A stretch of DNA of 47,906 bases from an uncultured Clostridia bacterium (lineage in GTDB: Bacteria > Bacillota > Clostridia > TANB77 > CAG-508): assembly GCA_934141475.1 (NCBI GenBank), contig CAKPCG010000011.1, positions 1 to 47,906 on the forward strand. The letters are read 5' to 3'. Positions 32,349 to 41,844 of this stretch are shown one piece after another. Position numbers and translations under genes: made by a program. The notes under the pieces are model-generated. The model had not been told where the DNA came from and did no database searches. It was given only the letters and a program-made list of their open reading frames with translations. Position 1 is the first letter of the stretch, and each line of letters starts with the position of its first letter.

Positions 32349-33233
32349 ATGGAAAAAAATATCTTTAAGAATATTTTCAAAAATGTTTTTCCGGTAAAAG
32401 ATGAAAAACGGGAGCAGCAAGACAAAGAAAAAAAAGATCTTTGGACTAAAAAAGAAGATGTAAAAACTGGTAAATCTTCAGAAGGAGCTAACTTAGTTAG
32501 AGTAAACAAATCTTCTGAAGACGCAAAACATTCTACAGTTAATAAACCTTTAGGACAGCATGCGGGCAGTGAAAAAAGTGGATTTTTTAACGAGGAAGAT
32601 AAAAGTTTGTCCTCTGGAAAAGACATATATGCAATGGACTTAAAACAGACAGAAAGTCCATTTAAAACACCAAAGTTACTCGGAGATAGAAGTGCTTTTT
32701 ACTTTGAAAGAACTAGATACGAAAAAGAAAGAGTACTTACAGTATTTTTAATTGAAAATACAATAGAAACAAAAAAATACGAGTCAGATATTAGATCTAT
32801 GATAGAAGATACTGAAAGTGAATCAGATACCAATGTAATAAATGATGGAGTATTTATTATCTATGGAAAAACAGTATTAAAAACTCCGATTTTAAGTCTG
32901 TCTGAGCTTGCAAAAAAAGATATATTTATTGAAAGCGGAGAAGAAAAATGCTTCTATGATGCTTTAGTATCTCTTAAACATGTTGTAAAAGAATATATTA
33001 GCGAAAAAGAAAAGCATAATTACAAAATTTCTAAAATCAATATTATAGGAATTGGGTCTGGTACTGACAATGTAGGTAATACTGCTAAAGGAACAGCAAT
33101 AAGAAGCTTTTATATTTTATCATATAGAAAAGAATGTATGAGTAAATATTTATGCTTATCTGAGGAAAACCTTGCAGAAATGGCAGAAATAGGATTTCAT
33201 TCGATTGGAGCAGTTCCAAAAAGAGAGGGATAA
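32349..33233 (+). CDS. vWA-like protein with eroded metal site
   Basis: 294 residues. The first 110 are charged and disordered (Lys/Glu/Ser). From about residue 125 the order of strands and helices looks like a von Willebrand A fold: VLTVFLIENTIETKK where a vWA domain has DxSxS, DGVFIIYGKTVLKT, then CFYDALVSLKHVVKEY and INIIGIGSGTDNVGNTAKGT. The MIDAS residues are largely missing, so metal-dependent binding is unlikely; a partner or scaffold role for the TerY protein is inference. GGAGAGG before the ATG; the next gene begins one base after its stop. Confidence 0.55.
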   Translation: MEKNIFKNIFKNVFPVKDEKREQQDKEKKDLWTKKEDVKTGKSSEGANLVRVNKSSEDAKHSTVNKPLGQHAGSEKSGFFNEEDKSLSSGKDIYAMDLKQTESPFKTPKLLGDRSAFYFERTRYEKERVLTVFLIENTIETKKYESDIRSMIEDTESESDTNVINDGVFIIYGKTVLKTPILSLSELAKKDIFIESGEEKCFYDALVSLKHVVKEYISEKEKHNYKISKINIIGIGSGTDNVGNTAKGTAIRSFYILSYRKECMSKYLCLSEENLAEMAEIGFHSIGAVPKREG

Positions 33234-33234
33234 G

Positions 33235-34740
33235 ATGGCAGATTTTATTAATTCAATAATAGCCTTTTTTCGGAGATTGTTTTTAGGCGAAAATTTGGAA
33301 GAAACAAATTCTTACGATTTTGAAGCTTTAAAAGAAGAATCAAATAAACGAGTAAAGGAAATTGAAGAAAGAGCCGAAGAAACAATAAATTTAGTTGAAA
33401 AAGAAGAAAAAAGCAGCAAAGAGGTAAATGTTTCAAGAAGAACTGTTTTAACAAGGCTTTATGTGTTAGAACAAAAAATGTTTGTCTTTAATGAGATATT
33501 TCCAGAAGAATACAGAAAATTCATGGAAAGAATTGAGATATTAAGAGACTTATATAATCAGTCAATAGACGAAAATAAAAAGGAATTAACATTTCAAATT
33601 AATCCAGAATTTGATGAAAGAATGCTTGGAAATACAATAAAGCTGGAAAGAGAAGTTGATAAGTTTTTAAATAAACAGGTAAAATTTGAAATCACTTCAG
33701 AAAGAATGAAACAATTAATTGTTAAACTTGGGATACTTTATAATGTATCAATTAAGCATTCTAAAGAAGAAGATAGAAAAAATGCTTGTGACCGTTTAAA
33801 AACAGCAAAAGAAAAAGCAAAAAGTTTGTTTGAAGAAATAATCGGAAACGAATATATTTTGAAAGATGAACAAATGCTTGAAAGATTTGTAAATTTACTA
33901 GCATATGCGGAGTATTTAATTATAAAAACATATGTAAGAGTAGCTTATTTACTTCCAAGTGAATTTACAAATATAATGAACAACTTTAACTACAAAGAAG
34001 CGTATAAAACATTTTTTGTAGAAGACGTAAAACAGTTAGAAGAGCTGATTTCAAAAATTCCAGAAACAGAAATAAAAAATACGTTAAATAAAGAAAGAGA
34101 AAGACTTGTTCAAGAAGTAACGTTTAAAGATGATGTCTTTGAAAGAGAAGATGAATTTAGAAAAATCTTTGATATTGAAGATACTATTTTAAATGTTTTA
34201 GACTTAAGCGGAGAAGAAAATGTAAAGCTAAAATTACTTAAAAACATGGACATTAATATAAATGAAAAAGAACTCATTGAAAGTCCAATTGTTAATAGTA
34301 AAATTGCATTTACACAAATTTTTTCAAAAACACATAGTCAAAATATACTTATTGTATTGAAATTTCTCGAAGGTTTATCTGAGGACATAAGATATAAAGA
34401 TATATATTTTATACTAATCATTTTCGATGTATTAGAAATTGTAAATAGTATACCTAATGCTTTAAAAGATGAGATAGAAAAATATTGTCAAAAATATCCT
34501 TATTCCGAAGCTAAAATTAATGAAAAGAAAAAGTATGCTTTTTCAATTACATCAAAAGAATACTTATACGCATTTTCTGTAGAAGATGAAGAAGAAAAGG
34601 AAGAAGCTAAAAAAATGCTTGAATCCTTAAATCTGGATTTTGAAATAGATCAAAAAAAGATATTATTAAGTTCTTTTTATTTTGAAAAATTAGAAAGAAT
34701 TTTAAATAATATGAAAGCAAACACGAAAAACAATTTTTAA
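33235..34740 (+). CDS. Alpha-helical protein of the TerY-kinase operon, function unknown
   Basis: 501 residues counted from ATG 33235, which has GAGAGGG upstream; an in-frame ATG at 33205 lies inside the previous gene and has no ribosome site. An N-terminal amphipathic stretch (MADFINSIIAFFRRLFLGE) could touch the membrane, followed by a Glu/Lys coiled coil (about 25-65) and then almost entirely helical sequence. No catalytic motif recognised. It contains one in-frame CGG (ttt-CGG-aga). Its conserved place would have to be tested in related operons. Confidence 0.55.
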   Translation: MADFINSIIAFFRRLFLGENLEETNSYDFEALKEESNKRVKEIEERAEETINLVEKEEKSSKEVNVSRRTVLTRLYVLEQKMFVFNEIFPEEYRKFMERIEILRDLYNQSIDENKKELTFQINPEFDERMLGNTIKLEREVDKFLNKQVKFEITSERMKQLIVKLGILYNVSIKHSKEEDRKNACDRLKTAKEKAKSLFEEIIGNEYILKDEQMLERFVNLLAYAEYLIIKTYVRVAYLLPSEFTNIMNNFNYKEAYKTFFVEDVKQLEELISKIPETEIKNTLNKERERLVQEVTFKDDVFEREDEFRKIFDIEDTILNVLDLSGEENVKLKLLKNMDININEKELIESPIVNSKIAFTQIFSKTHSQNILIVLKFLEGLSEDIRYKDIYFILIIFDVLEIVNSIPNALKDEIEKYCQKYPYSEAKINEKKKYAFSITSKEYLYAFSVEDEEEKEEAKKMLESLNLDFEIDQKKILLSSFYFEKLERILNNMKANTKNNF

Positions 34741-34753
34741 AGGAGAACACAAT

Positions 34754-35470
34754 ATGAGCAATTATATGAATTTTACCTCAACCAACCCAAATGTCAATGT
34801 AATCTTAGTCGATAAGTCTGGATCTATGAGTGGAGACCGGGAAAGGGTTCTTAAAGGCTTAGAAGGATACAGAAGAAACTTTTTAGAATTTCCAGAGGCA
34901 GGTTCAATTGCCGTTTCAATCTGCACATTTAGTGATTATGTTGAATTAGGTGATTTTAATCAGGTAAGAGAAATGGAAAGAATCAGTTACCATCCAAATG
35001 GAGGAACAGCGTTAAACTATGCTATTATAACTGCGGCAAATCATTTGGTAAAATATATGGAAGAAATTGAAAAAGTAAAGAAATGCAGCCCAGTTGCTAG
35101 TTTTATCGTATTTTCAGATGGCGAGCCATGTGGCGATAAAAATACTGATGAAGAAGGGAAAGCAGCAATTGATGAACTTAACTTTCTGGGAGTAAATACA
35201 ATTTTTGTGCCATTTGGAAAAGCAATTAAAGAAGAATATGGCTCAAAAAAAGGTTTTAAAGCAACTAGAAAGATAGGTACAGGAGAAGAGGCTGTAGAGT
35301 TTTTTGCAGAAGAGCTTTCAAGATTTTCTAAAGAACAGTCAAAGCTTAATGTTGGAATCGGGCAGGAATTCTTTAGCAAAACAGGAGAAAGCAAAACTGG
35401 AAACTCTTCAAATTACTCAAACACTGCAAATCAGGCGTTAAAAAAGGACGCTTGGTGGAATAAATTCTAA
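34754..35470 (+). CDS. TerY-type von Willebrand A protein
   Basis: 238 residues with an intact MIDAS: DKSGSMS (about 20-26), the Thr in PNGGTALNYA (about 84) and FSDGEPCGD (about 120-128). This is the TerY subgroup of vWA proteins of Ter stress systems, which are thought to scaffold complexes through metal-dependent contacts. The C-terminal 45 residues are Ser/Thr/Asn-rich, a possible phosphorylation target of the kinase encoded next. AAAGGAG before the ATG; one in-frame CGG (gac-CGG-gaa). A hairpin follows before the kinase gene. Confidence 0.88.
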   Translation: MSNYMNFTSTNPNVNVILVDKSGSMSGDRERVLKGLEGYRRNFLEFPEAGSIAVSICTFSDYVELGDFNQVREMERISYHPNGGTALNYAIITAANHLVKYMEEIEKVKKCSPVASFIVFSDGEPCGDKNTDEEGKAAIDELNFLGVNTIFVPFGKAIKEEYGSKKGFKATRKIGTGEEAVEFFAEELSRFSKEQSKLNVGIGQEFFSKTGESKTGNSSNYSNTANQALKKDAWWNKF

Positions 35471-35478
35471 AAAAGCAA

Positions 35479-35509
35479 TATGGGAGTCAATTAAAAATTG
35501 ACTCCCATA
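35479..35509 (+). terminator. Hairpin between TerY and kinase genes
   Basis: The 14-bp perfect stem TATGGGAGTCAATT / AATTGACTCCCATA has a 3-base loop. An A-rich tract, not a T-run, follows, so it may be an mRNA processing or attenuation element rather than a full terminator. Confidence 0.55.
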
Positions 35510-35530
35510 ACAAAAAAAAGGGGAATCAGT

Positions 35531-38500
35531 ATGAGTATTACCGATAAAATCAAATATGAGCATTTTTTTAATAAGGCTGGTTATAAGGTAAGTAGAGTTG
35601 AAGGAGTTGAAACTAGATACTTTAGTGAAGAAAAAGAAGATATTATTATCGAAGTTGAAAATGAAGAACTTGGTCGGAAATGTTATCCTCTATTAAAGGA
35701 CTTAAAAAGAAGAGGACTTAAGCAAGATAGTGCAAGCTTGAACACAGTTTATGTAAAAAAAATCGACTTTATTTCAAAAGGAAAAATTGTCAAAAAAATT
35801 ATTTTAAAAGCACTATCTTATATGGACTGCAGTGAAATTAAAAAGACTTATAGAGGAAAAATATACCTTTTAAGAGATGCGATAGCTATATCAAATTATA
35901 TTTCTTATTTAGTAGGATATAGTTTAAATGAATTTAACCCAGAAAACTTTAAATCAGTTGTTGGTTTTTTAGCGGCATTTGAAAAAGGTAGTAACCCAGA
36001 ATACCACATTGTAAGAAACAATGCGTGTATAATTAAATTTATTCATTATTTTCTTTCGGCTGGTGGAGATTTTGATAGCTTTTATGAGGAAATGGACAAA
36101 AAAGAAGGAATCTACAAAGCTTATGAATTCCCATACGCAAAATCAATTGTAAAATTATGCAATAATTATTACAAAGAAAAAATTTTCAAAGGAGATATTA
36201 GAGAAAGTCTTAATCCAGATGAGGAAACTGAAACACAAAATGATATTTTGTATGCAGATGTTGATACAATGAGAAAAAGACTAGAAATCACTTATGAAGA
36301 TGACAAAAAAGTTATTTTTTCTGAAAAATACTGCATAATTAAAGTGGATCCAAATAGTAAAGAAATTGCAGAATATATTCCAAACCAAGAAAATAATGAA
36401 CTACTTGAAGTTGCCAAAAATTTGCTTTACAACTTTGATGGAATGCTTATAGGATTTGAAAAAGAAGCTATTGAGTCTAAAGAAGCTAAAAGCGATGTTA
36501 TTGGAATATGTGAGAAAGAGTTTCAAAGCACAGCTAAAATTTGCGACTTTCTTATGTTTTTGTATCGTTTTTTATTATATGAAATACGTGAAGATTCAAA
36601 TTCCAATGAGCAAAAATTCGATATCAGAAAAGATCTTGTACTTGAAAATGGTAAAGTGAAATTTCTTTCATTCAATTCTTTTTTTAGAGTAAAAGCGTCA
36701 ACTAAAGCACATATAGAGCAGCAGATAATAGAGCTTACTCTCGAATACTTTGTAAATTACATCAAAAGAAAATATGGGAATATTACCTCTTTTGAAGAAA
36801 TAATGTCGAAAAAAGAATTAAGGTACTTAAATCCTGTATTAATTTATGAAGTAGTGGAAATATTAAATAATAAGCCAAGAAGTGTTATATACCATCTACA
36901 GAAGTATTGTATATTAGACTTTATAACAAGATACTGCGAAGATGAAAATTATATTTATGATAAAAATTTCCATATGAATCCTTTTTCAGATAAAACAAAT
37001 ATATGTTTTAATTTTGAAGCAAAACATATATATAAGCATCTGGAATTAGGAAAAAGATATGGAACATTACCTGATGGTAGAACCATTTTGCTGTATGAGT
37101 GTAATGAAGACGCAAAAGAATTCTTTAATAGAATTAGCAAAAACGAAGAAACACTTTCTGAGCTTTTCAATGGACCTAATTGCAAAATGACAACACTAGA
37201 CACTATAATATATACTTCTGTAATAAGTGATGATGGATTTTATAAAGTTAGCGGTGTTATAGTAAAAGATCTCAAAGGCGAAAAGTTAGAGGACAAAATA
37301 AAAAATGCAAACAATAGAGAACTTTATTGGCTACTAGGTAACATTTACTGCAGATATGCTTATAAAATTGTAGAAAACGGAGTATATTTAGATGGATCAG
37401 GAGGGATATATTTAAATCCATATGATGAAATGTGTGAAGTAATTAATTTAAAGAGCAGATATAAGGACTTTAAAACATTTATTGAAAACACAGTGATTAA
37501 ATATATGAAATATTCATATCCTAATTCACTTGTTGGGGTAGAATATCCATCTTATCCAGATAGATTCGGATTATATTTTAGAAGCCTTGCAGTTGAAGCA
37601 GAAGAATGGTGCATTGAACACCAAATTTACTATAATCCAAGATATGGCTGTCCTATTTGTAATAAATTCAAGGTATATTTGACACCAGATGAGTTAAAAA
37701 CAATGTGGCTTCCTTTTTATAAAGACAAGTATGCTTCATATTATTATTTTAATGGTATGTGTGTAAAAATATACTACAAGAATATTGTTGATATAAAAAG
37801 TCTGAACAGAAATATAACTAGAATTTTGAGTATGGGAACCTTAGAAAGTGTTTTAGATGAAAAAAAGGATTTTGTAGAAGATGCTTTTATTCCTAAAAAG
37901 TTATTATATGATGGTGGAAGAAATGAGTTTATAGGTTATGTATACAAAATGGTTTCTATGCAAGATAGCGAAGAATGTATTAATATAAATGACCCTCAAC
38001 TTCCAAATGCACAAAGAGCAAAAGCATTTATAAGGCTTATAGAAAAATTTGAGCAAATTATATCAAAACAAATGGCAGCCACTATAAATCCATTTACAGA
38101 TATATTTATAGTAAAAGACTTAGAAGGAGTTCAAATTTTAAATATTGAATTCTTCAAAGAATGCGATAATCATAGAATTATAGCTAAAAACTATGAATGG
38201 ATTTATGATTATATAGTAGCTACAATAAAAAATGACGAAAACTTAAATTACTTTATAGACCTTGAAAAGATAGATAAAATTGAAGATGGAAAGCCTAAAT
38301 TAGATAGCTTATATTTAGAACTAGAAAATGTGGTAAATACAAATACTAAATATTGTGGAATCCACAATATGTTCTATAATCCATCAAGTGTGTTTTGTCC
38401 AATATGCACTGGAAACCATAAAATTCCAATTGAACATGTAGATATTAAAGAAATTATTTCAAGAAATACAAAAATTGGAAGAGGCGGAGAAGCTAAAGTC

Positions 38501-40186
38501 TATAGCTATCAAGATGAGTCAGTTATTAAAATTTTTAATGATGAAGTAGATATGGATAGAAAAACTGCTATTATTGTTAGAATTATAAGTAAAAAAGATA
38601 TATTTGATGCAGAAAGCAAAAAAGATGTGAAATACCATTATATTATTCCAGAAAAAATTATCGAAACAGATAATGGTTTTGCATATACAATGAAAAAAAT
38701 AAAAGGTAACAATATATCTGACTTACGAGATACTAACGTAATAAAAGAAAAAGGCATAACAAGAAAAGAAATTCTTGAGATATTAATAACAGTTGGAGAA
38801 GGAATTGAAACATTACACTCAAAAGCAAACATTACAATTGGAGACTTAAATGGAGGAAACATTGTTTTTGATTCTAAACAAAATATCTATTTTATTGATT
38901 TTGATGGTATGGGAATTGATGAATATCCTCCAATAACATATACTACAGGATATATTGATCCAGTATCAGAAAAAAATCATCAAATTTCCATGAAAGATGA
39001 CTGGTATTCTTTTGCTATTCAGTCATTCTACTATTTAACTCATGCTCACCCATTTAGCGGAATTTACGAAGAACGAAATGGTGAAAGAAAAAGAAATATG
39101 AGTCTACCTGATAGAATGGAAAAACGAATTTCTATTCTTGGAAATCATGGAGTTGCTATTCCAGAAGAAGTTGAGCCATGGGATTGGATGGGAGAAGATC
39201 TTACAAACAAGTTTTTAGAAATTTTTGAAGGAGATGATAGAACAAGTATCTTACCTGAGCTTAAAGAACAATACAGCAAATTATATGAACCAAATGCTGA
39301 CAAAAGTATTCCAGAAGTGATTAGGCTAAATGAAAATATTATTGCCAAAGAAGACAAAAAATTTGAAAATGCTTTAAAAATAATAGACCAGGACATAGCG
39401 ATTTGTTTAGATCAAGAGTCCCATCAATACATTAGTATAAAAAGGACTGAACAAGACGAAATAATATATTATCCTATGCCTGGTGAGATTAATGAAGTAT
39501 TATTAGATCCAAATGGTAAATATGCTTGGATTATATATGAAAGTATGGCAATTGAATTTAGCTTAGAAACTAATGAAGAAATTGTTAGGTATGTACCAAA
39601 AGAAAAAATCTTAAAAGCTGTGGTAAACGAAAATAATTTGTATCTTGCAATTGAAGGAGAACCGGGTATAACGGTAATTGATTCTAATGGTAAAGAAAAA
39701 ACGATTATTTTCGATTTAGCTTCAAGAATAGAAACATTTTTTGTAAAAGATAATAATAAAATGGTAGCTGTTATGAAAGACAAGAACAGACAAGATTGGG
39801 CTAGTGTTTATTGTAATTACAAAAAATTTAAAACTATTCCGTTAGAGCAAACAGAAGATTTAAGGTTTAATGTATTGTATGATGAAATGAAAAATATGTG
39901 GTGTGTTATATCATCAGATGGATTCGGTTTAGCATTTGATACACATCATACAGAAAAAACATTTCTTACAAGACATGGAATTGACGTAGAAAGAGTAAAA
40001 ATGGTTAGCGGAAAATTATATATTCCAGAAGATGAATTCTTATTTTCTTTAGACATCTTTGATGCTGAAAAAGACAAAAAATTGAAATGGAATATTATTA
40101 GGCAGACCTCAAAATTATGTGATATAACTGTACATGGATTTTCTATTATTATAGGAAATAAGCTGTACAGAGTTTGCGAAGGGTAA
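35531..40186 (+). CDS. Giant multidomain protein kinase with two zinc ribbons
   Basis: 1551 residues from ATG 35531 (AAAGGGG upstream); a TTG at 35498 lies inside the hairpin and is rejected. The N-terminal 540 residues are unassigned. A region at about 540-680 (GRTILLYECNEDA..., YLDGSGGIYLNPYD) looks like a degenerate kinase domain. It ends in a zinc ribbon CIEH...CPIC (about 693-712). A second ribbon CGIH...CPIC (about 941-960) precedes an intact kinase domain (about 975-1250): Gly-rich loop KIGRGGEAKVY, Lys in VIKIFN, catalytic GDLNGGNI (about 1104) and metal-binding DFDGMG (about 1122), of the YegI-like type. The last 270 residues repeat short beta motifs, like a propeller. Likely the kinase of the Ter phospho-module. 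Confidence 0.85.
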   Translation: MSITDKIKYEHFFNKAGYKVSRVEGVETRYFSEEKEDIIIEVENEELGRKCYPLLKDLKRRGLKQDSASLNTVYVKKIDFISKGKIVKKIILKALSYMDCSEIKKTYRGKIYLLRDAIAISNYISYLVGYSLNEFNPENFKSVVGFLAAFEKGSNPEYHIVRNNACIIKFIHYFLSAGGDFDSFYEEMDKKEGIYKAYEFPYAKSIVKLCNNYYKEKIFKGDIRESLNPDEETETQNDILYADVDTMRKRLEITYEDDKKVIFSEKYCIIKVDPNSKEIAEYIPNQENNELLEVAKNLLYNFDGMLIGFEKEAIESKEAKSDVIGICEKEFQSTAKICDFLMFLYRFLLYEIREDSNSNEQKFDIRKDLVLENGKVKFLSFNSFFRVKASTKAHIEQQIIELTLEYFVNYIKRKYGNITSFEEIMSKKELRYLNPVLIYEVVEILNNKPRSVIYHLQKYCILDFITRYCEDENYIYDKNFHMNPFSDKTNICFNFEAKHIYKHLELGKRYGTLPDGRTILLYECNEDAKEFFNRISKNEETLSELFNGPNCKMTTLDTIIYTSVISDDGFYKVSGVIVKDLKGEKLEDKIKNANNRELYWLLGNIYCRYAYKIVENGVYLDGSGGIYLNPYDEMCEVINLKSRYKDFKTFIENTVIKYMKYSYPNSLVGVEYPSYPDRFGLYFRSLAVEAEEWCIEHQIYYNPRYGCPICNKFKVYLTPDELKTMWLPFYKDKYASYYYFNGMCVKIYYKNIVDIKSLNRNITRILSMGTLESVLDEKKDFVEDAFIPKKLLYDGGRNEFIGYVYKMVSMQDSEECININDPQLPNAQRAKAFIRLIEKFEQIISKQMAATINPFTDIFIVKDLEGVQILNIEFFKECDNHRIIAKNYEWIYDYIVATIKNDENLNYFIDLEKIDKIEDGKPKLDSLYLELENVVNTNTKYCGIHNMFYNPSSVFCPICTGNHKIPIEHVDIKEIISRNTKIGRGGEAKVYSYQDESVIKIFNDEVDMDRKTAIIVRIISKKDIFDAESKKDVKYHYIIPEKIIETDNGFAYTMKKIKGNNISDLRDTNVIKEKGITRKEILEILITVGEGIETLHSKANITIGDLNGGNIVFDSKQNIYFIDFDGMGIDEYPPITYTTGYIDPVSEKNHQISMKDDWYSFAIQSFYYLTHAHPFSGIYEERNGERKRNMSLPDRMEKRISILGNHGVAIPEEVEPWDWMGEDLTNKFLEIFEGDDRTSILPELKEQYSKLYEPNADKSIPEVIRLNENIIAKEDKKFENALKIIDQDIAICLDQESHQYISIKRTEQDEIIYYPMPGEINEVLLDPNGKYAWIIYESMAIEFSLETNEEIVRYVPKEKILKAVVNENNLYLAIEGEPGITVIDSNGKEKTIIFDLASRIETFFVKDNNKMVAVMKDKNRQDWASVYCNYKKFKTIPLEQTEDLRFNVLYDEMKNMWCVISSDGFGLAFDTHHTEKTFLTRHGIDVERVKMVSGKLYIPEDEFLFSLDIFDAEKDKKLKWNIIRQTSKLCDITVHGFSIIIGNKLYRVCEG

Positions 40187-40224
40187 TTTTTCCTTTGTAA
40201 TTATCACCAAAAAGCAAATAATCA

Positions 40225-40258
40225 AAAAGTCTAGGTTCAAATGAGCCTAGACTTTTTA
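40225..40258 (+). terminator. Terminator after kinase gene
   Basis: The perfect stem AAAAAGTCTAGG / CCTAGACTTTTT closes the island. Confidence 0.9.
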
Positions 40259-40337
40259 AGATTTAATGTATACATTTTTAAAATTATATGTTAAAATGTA
40301 AAACGACTGATAAAATTAGGAAGGAATGTGATAAAAA

Positions 40338-41243
40338 ATGAGTTTTTTTGATAAATTAAAAACTGGTTTAAATAAAACAAAAGAATCATTTAATACAAAA
40401 ATAAATGATGTATTTAGTAATTTTAGAAAAGTAGATGAGGAATTTTTAGAAGAGTTAGAAGAAATTTTAATAATGTCAGATATGGGAGTAGATACCTCTG
40501 TAAAAATCGTAAATAACCTAAGAAAAAGAATAAAAAAAGAAAATATAAAAGAAGAAGAAGACGTAAAACAAGCTTTAAGAGAAGAAATACAATCAATATT
40601 TGATGAAGTAAATAATGAATTAAAATTGGAAACAAAACCATCTGTAATATTAGTAGTAGGTGTAAATGGAGTTGGAAAAACAACATCTATAGGAAAAATT
40701 GCAAATAAACTAAAAAAAGAAGGAAAAAAGGTTGTAATTGCGGCAGCAGATACATTTAGAGCAGCAGCAGTAGAACAGTTAGAAGTATGGGCAAACAGAG
40801 CTGAATGCGAATTAGTAAAAAAAGAAGAAGGACATGATCCAGCATCAGTTGTATATGACGCAATAAAAAGAACAAAAGAAACAGATGCAGATGTATTAAT
40901 TGTAGATACAGCAGGAAGACTACATAACAAAAAATATTTAATGGATGAGCTTCATAAAATAAAAAAAGTAATAAACAAAGAAATGGGAGATTTAAGTCAA
41001 GAAGTATTACTAGTATTAGATGCAACAACAGGTCAAAATGCAATAAATCAAGTAAAAGCATTTAAAGCAGAAACAGATGTAACAGGTCTTGTTTTAACAA
41101 AACTAGATGGTTCAAGCAAAGGTGGAGTTGTAGTTGGAATAGTTCAAGAAAATAAAATTCCAGTAAAATTTATTGGAGTTGGTGAACAAATTGATGATAT
41201 GGAAATATTTAATAGTGAAGATTTTGCAAAAGCAATAATATAG
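40338..41243 (+). CDS. ftsY: Signal recognition particle receptor FtsY
   Basis: 301 residues, a short version without a long acidic A domain. Docks SRP-ribosome complexes at the membrane. N domain (FFDKLKTGLNKTKESF, DEEFLEELEEILIMSDMG), then the G domain: VVGVNGVGKTTSIGKIA (about 107-123), AADTFRAAAVEQL, DTAGRLHNK (about 190), TKLDGSSKGG (about 254) and the closing FIGVGEQIDDM. GGAAGG before the ATG. No ffh or ylxM nearby. It resumes the native codon style after the island. Confidence 0.96.
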   Translation: MSFFDKLKTGLNKTKESFNTKINDVFSNFRKVDEEFLEELEEILIMSDMGVDTSVKIVNNLRKRIKKENIKEEEDVKQALREEIQSIFDEVNNELKLETKPSVILVVGVNGVGKTTSIGKIANKLKKEGKKVVIAAADTFRAAAVEQLEVWANRAECELVKKEEGHDPASVVYDAIKRTKETDADVLIVDTAGRLHNKKYLMDELHKIKKVINKEMGDLSQEVLLVLDATTGQNAINQVKAFKAETDVTGLVLTKLDGSSKGGVVVGIVQENKIPVKFIGVGEQIDDMEIFNSEDFAKAII

Positions 41244-41258
41244 AAGGTTACATAATGC

Positions 41259-41287
41259 TTGAAAATGAAATAATATTGTGATATAAT
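41259..41287 (+). promoter_or_regulatory. Promoter of gene 41329
   Basis: TTGAAA and TATAAT are separated by 17 bp. Confidence 0.65.
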
Positions 41288-41328
41288 AAAGAAGTAAACT
41301 AATTGTGTAGCACAATGGAGGAAAACAA

Positions 41329-41781
41329 ATGGCAATTTTGAGAAATGAAATTGTAAAGGAACTGATTATCTTAAATAATAGAACATTATTTAAAGATATC
41401 AAAGGAGAACCGATGGTTATGGTACACAGAAAAACAACAACTGTGTACGAGGACGAAAAGAAAGGATTCGTCTTCCTTGATTGTGAATACGATCCATATT
41501 ATGACCTTAGTATTCACTTTTGGTTTGGAACTTTATGGACATTTTCAGAATTCTGGGATCTGAAGCTTCCATACAAATCGGCAAAAATTGAAAGTATGGT
41601 CACAGAAGAAACCAGACCATCGCTTATGTTCCATAAGTTTGGAATCAATATCAAAATTTTTGGAAGTCCAGAATTTGCAGAAAAGGAATTTAAACTTCCA
41701 AACGGCGAAACATGGGTATTTCCTAAAAAGGAAAATGGACATGAGTATACTTTGTTTGTATTAGATGATACGTCTAAATAA
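41329..41781 (+). CDS. Hypothetical protein, 150 aa
   Basis: I do not recognise this protein. AGGAGG precedes the ATG. Soluble and rich in aromatic residues (YDPYYDLSIHFWFGTLWTFSEFWDL), probably beta-rich, no signal peptide. Codon use (GTC, CTT, CTG, GGC) resembles the Ter-type island rather than ftsY, so it may have the same foreign origin although it lies on the other side of ftsY. Monocistronic between a good promoter and a terminator. Confidence 0.6.
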   Translation: MAILRNEIVKELIILNNRTLFKDIKGEPMVMVHRKTTTVYEDEKKGFVFLDCEYDPYYDLSIHFWFGTLWTFSEFWDLKLPYKSAKIESMVTEETRPSLMFHKFGINIKIFGSPEFAEKEFKLPNGETWVFPKKENGHEYTLFVLDDTSK

Positions 41782-41810
41782 CCTCCACACAAAATGAAAA
41801 ATTTTTTCTT

Positions 41811-41844
41811 AAATATCTGTCAGCTTGTCTGGCAGATATTTTTT
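41811..41844 (+). terminator. Terminator after gene 41329
   Basis: The stem AAATATCTGTCAG / CTGGCAGATATTTTTT ends in a T-run. Confidence 0.85.
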
